64,000 nucleotides of DNA from Plazaster borealis (taxonomy: Eukaryota; Echinodermata; Asteroidea; Forcipulatida; Labidiasteridae), in contig CM037472.1 of NCBI GenBank assembly GCA_021014325.1, positions 24,723,063-24,787,062 of the forward strand, given 5' to 3'. A model generated the notes under the pieces. It ran no database searches and had not been told where the DNA came from. It worked only from the letters and a program-made list of their open reading frames with translations. Every line of letters begins with the position of its first letter. Positions within the stretch are counted from its first letter, which is position 1. Shown here one piece after another: positions 57,335-64,000 of the stretch. Position numbers and translations under genes: made by a program.

Positions 57335-58685
57335 GGACTAAACTCAAGTGAAGTGACAACAAATAAACACAACAATTTAAACAAATAAAAAACAGCTACA
57401 AGGAAATAATGAAATGAGGATCACATTGCAGCAGATATAAGTATTGAATTCACTCATTGAAGTTCCCACAAACTGTATAGTTGATCAGAATTACATAAAT
57501 ACAACACAGAATACTAAGTGCATTTGAGTTTTGAGTTAGTAGTACAAAATATACTTGCAAGTTTGGTGCGACCAGGGTTTTTAATTACCACGTCCTTACA
57601 TGAGAAATCTACTAACTTTTTCTAAGTACGGTACCGAGTATACAATGCTTTACACAAAATGGTGTATGGGTAAAACCAAATAATATTCCTTATCCCCAAT
57701 GCAAATCTAACATCTATTATATACTAACTTGTTGTTCATGAGAAAAATCTTACTTAAGGTTGTATTGTTCATCCAGTGGTTTTCATTTTTGATGAAAAAC
57801 AAAAAATAAAATGGAGCAAGACTTCCGAGTCTTGAGTGTCATAATTGAATTAAAAGAGCCATGGATTTATTAATAATAGATCAGCATCTCCGTTCTTCCA
57901 TACATCGGATCACTAGACACTGCTGAATGGTTGATTAGTGCACTTTGTCTGATGGACTCGGACCAGGGCTCTACGGAATGGGTGTTGTCATTAGGGATTA
58001 TTGGCGTTATGGAAATCTTTCCGGATCTGTCACAAAGGATCCTCTCTTGTCCTTCAGAGCCCCCTGGAGCTTGGCAGAGGCTGTTGTGTGTGTGTGAGAA
58101 AATCGCTGAAGATGTCTTATGAGAAACTTCTCGCTGTCTGTCTGGCACTGGAATGAAGCCAAGACTATTCACTAGTCATGTGTGGGAGGGTGTGGATAGA
58201 GGGGGGGGGGGCAGAGATGAGAACCTGTATGTCATTCAGGTTTTTAAATTCCTGTTTAGTCATCACTGTTTGATCCCTTTGCTGCAAACATTGAAAAAAG
58301 AAAAGACCGGAATGTATGTGGGGGTGTGGGGGTGGGACGGTGTGGGGGTGGGACACCCCCTTCCTTTACTCTCAGGTCTTAATGTTATGCACTACTTTTA
58401 AGAAGGTTGGGGGAAGAGGGTAAGCCCTAGTGGGTGAGAGGTTAAGTCTTGGAAAGGGGGAACCACACAATAATTCACATTAGCTGCAATAATTCAAACA
58501 ACAGAAAGGAATATGCAGATCTGCAATGGGGTAAATGGTTACCCCCCCCCCCTTCTACAGTAGATGGGGAATGGGAGCATTAGATTGCATTAAATCACTT
58601 CAGAAATTGGATGTCAGTCATGTTTTGTGTTAATAAGTAATAACTATAAATGAAAATAAAAAATAAGAAATAACTATAAAAAAAC
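57335..58685. other. Unrecognised intergenic sequence
   Basis: Contains G-rich tracts at 58200-58210 and 58317-58350 ('gggtgtgggggtgggac'). The open frame 57931-58122 (+) has no known motif. Confidence 0.35.
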
Positions 58686-58687
58686 CC

Positions 58688-58815
58688 AGTAAACTTGCGG
58701 GTACAACCGTGTGTAAATCTCTTTGTGGGAGTGATGGCTCTGAAAAGAGCTGGTGTGTTCTCGACGTTTCGAACAGTATACTCTGCTCGTCTTCAGGAGA
58801 AGTATTTTATACAAG
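58688..58815. repeat. Relative of the 54904 TIR element
   Basis: Starts 'cagtaaacttgcgggtacaa' and holds 'ttctcgacgtttcgaacagt' and 'ctctgctcgtcttcaggaga', ending 'agtattttatacaag'. One end only. Confidence 0.6.
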
Positions 58816-60385
58816 AGCTCGGCTACCTATTTAACAAGACTCTTGAAAATAATCAGTGTAACCTTAGATTCAGTGTTTAGATCTTGAATGGAATAAAACT
58901 ATGCCACCAAATGTCAACTGCAACAATGCTTGCACTTTTGTCTTTGAACTGATAAGAGTCCAATGTTTGTATTGTACCCATGTACTATTAAGCCCATAAA
59001 CAGTACATTCTATTAATACTAATATTTTTCATCTAGATAATTCAATATTAATTCCTTCCGTGTCTGGGTACAGTATTTCCTCTTTGGGGCTCGTTTTGTT
59101 TCTGGCTCAGCATGAATGGTCTTCCGTTATATCGTGTTGTTTAATAATAGCATCGGAGTTCTCCAGACGGATGAGCTCACGGTTGGCCTGAGGGACAGGT
59201 AATGGATTTTTTCAAACCGAGAAAAAAGTGTGTTCAAGCACGTCAGTGAAATTGGTAATCCCAGTGCTATTAAACAGTCTATGTTCTGGAACACTCGATA
59301 CCAGTGACTAGGGACTGATGATGTCATGATTGCCACCGGCTTATTTAGTCTCAAGTCATTCTTCTAACCAAGTATCTGTCTTAGTGCTAAATTAGATTTA
59401 GGAAATGAAGATAGGGTTTATCTCCTTATATGAGAATAATCTTAGACGAGTAGAACTTTGTCATCCTGATAATTCTTTTCTTATTCAAACAAAACTTGAA
59501 ATCCGGTAAGAGATTCAAAATGAAAGCCTACTTTCTCATTAGATGATGCAAAGGCTATGGTTGGATAGACAATACTTGATAAAACAAATTTTTACAAATC
59601 TTACAAAATGCTAAAAGATTCTAAAAACAATTGATTAAAAACTATTATTTATCAGCCAAAATGATTCTGCCCCACCCAGAATACAACCTGTTTTCAATGC
59701 TGATGCTGGCCAATGTAGTATATAAAACAGCATTGTTGTTCAATTGAACCAGACTTTGTTTTCACAATGGCTTTCCAATTATGTCATGTATATACAAAAT
59801 ATTGACAAACCAGAATTGAAGTTATCATTTTAATATTTAATACATTGTTGAAGGCACAATAGATAAGTATACATTTCATACAAAATCGTACAGTCTATTA
59901 TATTACAATAACAACCTTGAAAACACTGTTCATTGAAAGTCGCCACAAACGAATACAAATTTCAATAAAAAGAAGCTGAAATCTGAGCCAAAAATTTCAT
60001 TCCTGTTTTGTATTTTGATTCTATACAAGAGAGAGTTATATTATATGTACATTGTCTTCATACAAAGCAATTCATTCATGTCAGACATTCTGAAAAGATG
60101 CATCTTAGAGCCAACAATGGTTTCATTCCAAAAACAATTCACAAAGTTTGAATGTTGTTATAATTTTCACATCTTGCTAACTGATCGCAGGAAAATAAAT
60201 CATTGGTTCACTTTCATTCTCTTCCATCAAAGTCCGTCCCAGAGCAACACATTCTGTTCATGTTTCAGATCATAATTTTCCGTGCCTTAATTAGCAGCCC
60301 GAACAAAGTGGAAACAAGTTCATAAACTTTGTTCTATATTTCAGGTTAGTGTGTTTCTACCACTTTCATTTCATTCGTTCATTAT
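58816..60385. other. Unrecognised intergenic sequence
   Basis: No supported exon or repeat family. Confidence 0.35.
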
Positions 60386-60388
60386 TTC

Positions 60389-60659
60389 TGGTTGTGAAGC
60401 TAAGGACTCTCAGAAAAGCGAACTTAATCACTATACTAGCCATGAACCCAATGGAGAGAAGACAAAGAAGGAAGTTTCCGTTTTAGATGTGGGAGGGAAA
60501 ACCCAGAAGAATTATTCCAGGGAAAACCAACGCAATCAGCTAGAGACTGAAACCCAATCCACATAGTGCCCCCCTCCCCCCGACGGGATTCGAACCGCGG
60601 TCCTTGAGGTGGAAGGCGACGGAAGATACCACTACGCCAACCTGACCGCCAACCCGACC
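60389..60659 (-). mobile_element. tRNA-headed SINE, reverse copy of the 23866 family
   Basis: The reverse complement reads a tRNA-like head 'caggttggcgtagtggtatc', B box GGTTCGAATCCC, 'actatgtggattgggtttca', 'cctcccacatctaaaacgga' and 'cttttctgagagtccttagc'. Homologous over its whole length to 23866-24122. The A-box segment is better preserved in this copy. Confidence 0.82.
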
Positions 60660-60864
60660 ACTCTTCACAACAATCTAGTAAGTTCTTTTTCTGTTTGATA
60701 AGACCCATATTGAAAGAACCCAAAGTTAACTCTGTATGTATAAGTTTAATAATGTTATAAGAACATTGGGGATAAAGAATATTATTTTGGTTTATTAACA
60801 CTCTGCACTAATGCTGAAAACAGAAGCTTAGTATCCATATCTCAGACAACGTGTAAAATGTCAC

Positions 60865-61060
60865 TAATGTACATGCGTGTACATGTCCAAGCTTTATGTT
60901 TACTCGTGTGTATCCACTGTACTGCTACTGCGGTCTTGCGCACCCATGATTCGATAATCGCGTGAGTAGTGGAATGTTAGTCTGACGTGCTGGTATTTGT
61001 TGGCAAGAGTGACGCCATTAGTGCAAAAGTGATGTCATAATTGCAGAGTGCTACTACACC
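60865..61060 (-). repeat. CpG-rich interspersed repeat I, reverse copy
   Basis: In reverse complement it gives 'cactaatggcgtcactcttg', 'ccactactcacgcgattatc', 'agaccgcagtagcagtacag' and 'cataaagcttggacatgtac', matching 34990-35165 in order. Confidence 0.55.
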
Positions 61061-61064
61061 CTAA

Positions 61065-62925
61065 CACTGTGTGACAAGGACTTTATTTGTGTGCTCTGAG
61101 CTTTATGAGTCCTGAAAAAAAGTCCTGTATGTACAAGGGAACTTAAAATCATTCATTGAACCCCACAAACAACTCACATTCTAATTCCCTAAAGTTTAGT
61201 CTCGCTTGTCAGTAACATGTTTTGCATATTTTCCCCCAAACAAAATTGATCCACATATCAGAATGGATGTAAACAGTGGGCAAATTATGCCCTCATCAAG
61301 AACAGTGGTTTATATCTAGAGAATGAACATTAAGTCGCTATGCTTTATTCATTTCAACCCTATGACTTTCCAAGTTACTCCATTTTTAAAATTGGTATTT
61401 ATTCGAGAAGACATGTTGGCATATTATCCAGAAAATTGTCAATTCGTGGATTCTGGTAATTCAATAAATACATCATAGGTGATTTAATTTTGTTATCAAC
61501 ATTTCAAAAGTTCTTTGGCCTGTATGTAAAGGCCTAATGCAGTATTTTATAGAAAATTACATAAATTAATAAAATGTGAGATATTCAACGTGAAAGCAGT
61601 GTTTTCATCAAAAGTGCATTCATTCCAATTCTCATTACAAGAATTAAACTATATTCTGTAAAAATGTCCCGAAAATGTGCTTGTTATATGTTTTGGATTT
61701 TTTATCTACAAAAACCCCAGGACATACTGCAACGGAGTCTGACAGGTCAACATTTTCTTACATTTTGTCTAAGATTCTTATGTTTGAAATTCTGTCTTAT
61801 TCAAAGAGAAAATGACTGATTTATTAAAAGGGGACACTTTCAACTAAACATGAAGTATTTTTCAATACTTTAAATTGTGATAATGGGTCATCACTGATGT
61901 TGTAGCAAATCTTTAGAACGCCTCATAATCCCCAATGCTTTTCCTGAACAAGGTGGTCCATCACTTGTGCTCAGAAATCAACATTTGGGACCCTAGTGCT
62001 AGACTTAACCAGGTCAAAGGTGAGGATTTGATCACACCAATTAATGCAGGAATTCCATGAGGATATTGAGCCATCAATGGGTTTTTTTAAAATATTTCTG
62101 TCATTAAGTCAGCCAACGTTTGTTTCTGGATTTTACACATCGGCAGACTGAAATAACTTATACTTGAAAGATGTTAGTGCATAGATAATGTTTGCTCCCA
62201 AAAGTGGTAACATTTTATGGGTTCAAATATTCTGTCTTTCCTGAGATTAGTACCAGTGTATATTGACTTTAAATTGTGACCTTTAACCTATCTGAATACA
62301 AAACATGTACAATCTGAGCATTTCACGAATGAAAATAACTTAATGATAATAGTGATAATAAGATAATGATTTCAATGCTTAAAAATACAAATGGAAAAAT
62401 AATTTATATTTACAATATAAATATGAAAATGAGTCAGTTTTAAATAAGAAGTTTTAAAAATGAAACAAAAATTGATTAAAAATGTTGATCATTTATGTGA
62501 ACAACTACAATTACAAAACATAAAATAATTTATTTAGCTTTATTTTTCTTCACCATTTTATCCGGACTTTTTTCTTCTTCAGAACCACGATGATGTTTAT
62601 GTGCAAATGTAAACATACAAATAAAATAAAATACATGGAACTGTGATTTTATATGAACTATAGCTGATGTAATCAAATTCTGTGAATAAAAAAAAATGAT
62701 AATGGAAGACATCGTTATAAAGTACATTTAGTAGCAGAATGATTCATTGTATCAAAATTGGAATAGCTTAAAAATGTGTCTTGTGTTTGGAAACCACATT
62801 ATATCTTTTGACTTGAGAGATATCAAATAGCTTATGGGTCTTAACCAGATTGATATTTTTTCACTCAAATATGCTGATATTTGTATAGTCAGTCAATGAA
62901 AAAAACCCATTATAATTCTGAAATT
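61065..62925. other. Unrecognised intergenic AT-rich sequence
   Basis: No exon or repeat family is recognised; the minus-strand open frame at 62530-62727 is low-complexity. Confidence 0.35.
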
Positions 62926-62929
62926 TCAT

Positions 62930-63080
62930 ATTTGAGAGGGCAAGGCCACTTTCATTTTGCTAAGGGCACTTCCATTGGAAAATCTTAAAGTCTATGGGAA
63001 CTTGTTGAGGTGGCACCAAGGCCAACCAGGGGCAACAGAGGCCATGACCTCCGTGGCCTCCCATGTAATTCCAGGCCTGT
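62930..63080 (+). repeat. Interspersed repeat family F
   Basis: 'gagagggcaaggccacttt', 'aagggcacttccattgg', 'ggtggcaccaaggccaacca' and 'gccatgacctccgtggcct' follow the order of 21035-21190. Confidence 0.6.
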
Positions 63081-63290
63081 ATTGTGCACTTACTAAACTT
63101 TAACTTGCCAAATTTGCTGATAACATTTTGCCACTTTTAATTCTTCTTTCTTTGCGAAAGAAAATGTTATGATTTGGTCCTAAAAGCGTAAATTTGGTCC
63201 AGACTTTGAAAGATATCATGTTATTATTACCAAACAAAAATAAGTTATAAAACTGAAAATATAATGTCTGACTGCCATGGGTGTGTGACC

Positions 63291-63441
63291 AGGAGCCGAT
63301 TTCACAAAGCAATAAAATTCATCGCAAGACAAATTTTCAGTATCACCATAGTGATTTGTATTGTGACATCACACTTTACTAAGCAACTACGATTGATTTG
63401 CAGTTACGATCAATCTTAGATCTTTGTGAAATCGGCCCCAG
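63291..63441. mobile_element. MITE with GGAGCCGATTTCACAAAG ends, in P450 3' flank
   Basis: The left 'ggagccgatttcacaaagca' and right 'ctttgtgaaatcggcccc' are inverse complements, and 'atcaccatagtgat' forms an internal palindrome. It ends about 20 bp downstream of the P450 stop codon, so it probably lies in the P450 3' UTR. Confidence 0.8.
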
Positions 63442-63461
63442 ATCTGAGGGTTTGCTTCTGA

Positions 63462-63640
63462 TCACCGGGGTGTAGTACAGATCTTGAATGGACTTGGGTT
63501 CAGGCTTATCCCATAGTGTTTCTCGATGCTGGGTTGTGGGTTCTCTGGAGCGGCGCTGAACTTGAAGGCATGAAGCATGGAGGAGAAGAAGAGGAATAAC
63601 TCCATCTTGGCAAGATTTTCCCCGGGACAGGCGCGACGAC
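63462..63640 (-). CDS. Cytochrome P450 (CYP2 clan), terminal exon
   Basis: On the minus strand after a 'catcttttctcag' acceptor, the first two bases complete a Gly codon and the frame reads RRACPGENLAKMELFLFFSS, then FKFSAAPENPQPSIEK and SPFKICTTPR, ending in TGA. RRACPGE holds the invariant haem-ligand Cys, followed by the L-helix 'LAKMELF'. The phase-1 intron just before the Arg-Arg of the haem loop is the known position of the last intron in CYP2-family genes. The product would be a membrane-anchored haem monooxygenase of the endoplasmic reticulum or mitochondria. Only the last 58 residues are here; upstream exons, including the EXXR helix, lie beyond 64000. A specific CYP subfamily cannot be assigned. 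Confidence 0.94.
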
Positions 63641-63775
63641 CTGAGAAAAGATGACAAATGAAATGAAATTTGAAAAATAATGTGTTGTGATTGAGTTTTG
63701 GGCTCGACGACCCTAAGAAAAGATGACAAACGGAATCAAATTTGAAAAAATAACGTTGTGATTGATTTTTGGAAT
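63634..63775 (-). repeat. 71-bp tandem duplication across the P450 acceptor
   Basis: Two copies, beginning with 'cgacga' at 63634 and 63705, share 'gaaaagatgacaaa', 'aaatttgaaaaa' and 'gttgtgattga'. The distal copy keeps a usable-looking 'cttttcttag|gg' acceptor (exon would start at 63712). Using it would add 72 nt, which is open in the P450 frame. Confidence 0.8.
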
Positions 63776-64000
63776 AATTAATTTGTTAATAATTTTATTT
63801 TAATTTTTTTATGAGATGTAGTTAGGGCATTTTGTCAAGAAAAAAACAACCCAGTATTTTTTAGTTTTTATTGAGTCTATTCAAAGTTGAACAATTTATA
63901 ACTTTTGCATCAAACGGACCAAGGACACAAAGAAACTGAGAATTGAACAATTGACCCATTTCACGATGCTCAGTGCACTTACATGCAACTATCCTGTCCG

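Noticed and set aside
57931..58122. 63-residue plus-strand open frame
   Set aside because: No recognisable motif, no supportable splice sites and no neighbouring exon in phase.
59150..59205. Exon-like end 'ctgagggacag|gtaatgg'
   Set aside because: The donor matches consensus but the open frame is under 20 codons and no acceptor or partner exon was found.

Overview
This window is eukaryotic nuclear DNA. Coding sequence sits in short exons bounded by GT/AG splice sites, the background is AT-rich with microsatellites and poly-C tracts, and most of the 64 kb is interspersed repeat: tRNA-headed SINEs, TTAA-flanked MITEs, foldback elements and LINE remnants. The host is probably a marine invertebrate deuterostome, perhaps an echinoderm such as a sea star. 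That is inferred from the LRRC57 and CYP2-type exons plus the repeat landscape; the sequence does not prove it.

Three genes can be supported by reading translations. (1) The 3' part of a + strand LRRC57 orthologue: three exons at 8274-8542, 24250-24435 and 25337-25378, covering roughly the last two thirds of the protein and ending in a stop; the 5' exons were not found and are probably left of the window. (2) The last exon of a - strand cytochrome P450 of the CYP2 clan at 63462-63640, carrying the haem-cysteine motif and the C-terminus; the rest lies beyond the right edge. (3) A - strand gene of unknown family with at least three phase-consistent exons (31151-31338, 30959-31023, 30324-30545) and a CpG-rich promoter-like first exon near 32286-32500. 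This gene lies inside a 4.7 kb interval bounded by matching 22-bp inverted repeats (27974-32663) with TA on both flanks, so it is a candidate gene-carrying DNA element and the most unusual object here.

Layout: 1-8.2 kb, repeats with one LINE tail fragment; 8.3-25.5 kb, LRRC57 with one 15.7 kb intron full of SINEs, MITEs, foldbacks and minisatellite; 25.5-28 kb, intergenic with a short minisatellite and a TTAA MITE; 28-32.7 kb, the large TIR-bounded element; 32.7-63 kb, mostly unrecognised AT-rich DNA with SINEs, a pogo/Tigger-like MITE, a decayed LINE reverse transcriptase, a 160-bp tandem duplication and other repeats; 63.3-64 kb, the P450 exon with a MITE immediately downstream of its stop codon.

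The genes do not form an operon or an evident pathway. Several exon-repeat encounters deserve attention: a duplicated LRRC57 splice acceptor followed by a stop codon and a poly(A) signal, and a 71-bp duplication of the P450 final acceptor that leaves an in-frame alternative acceptor 72 nt upstream. All family assignments rest on reading motifs by eye; no database search was run.
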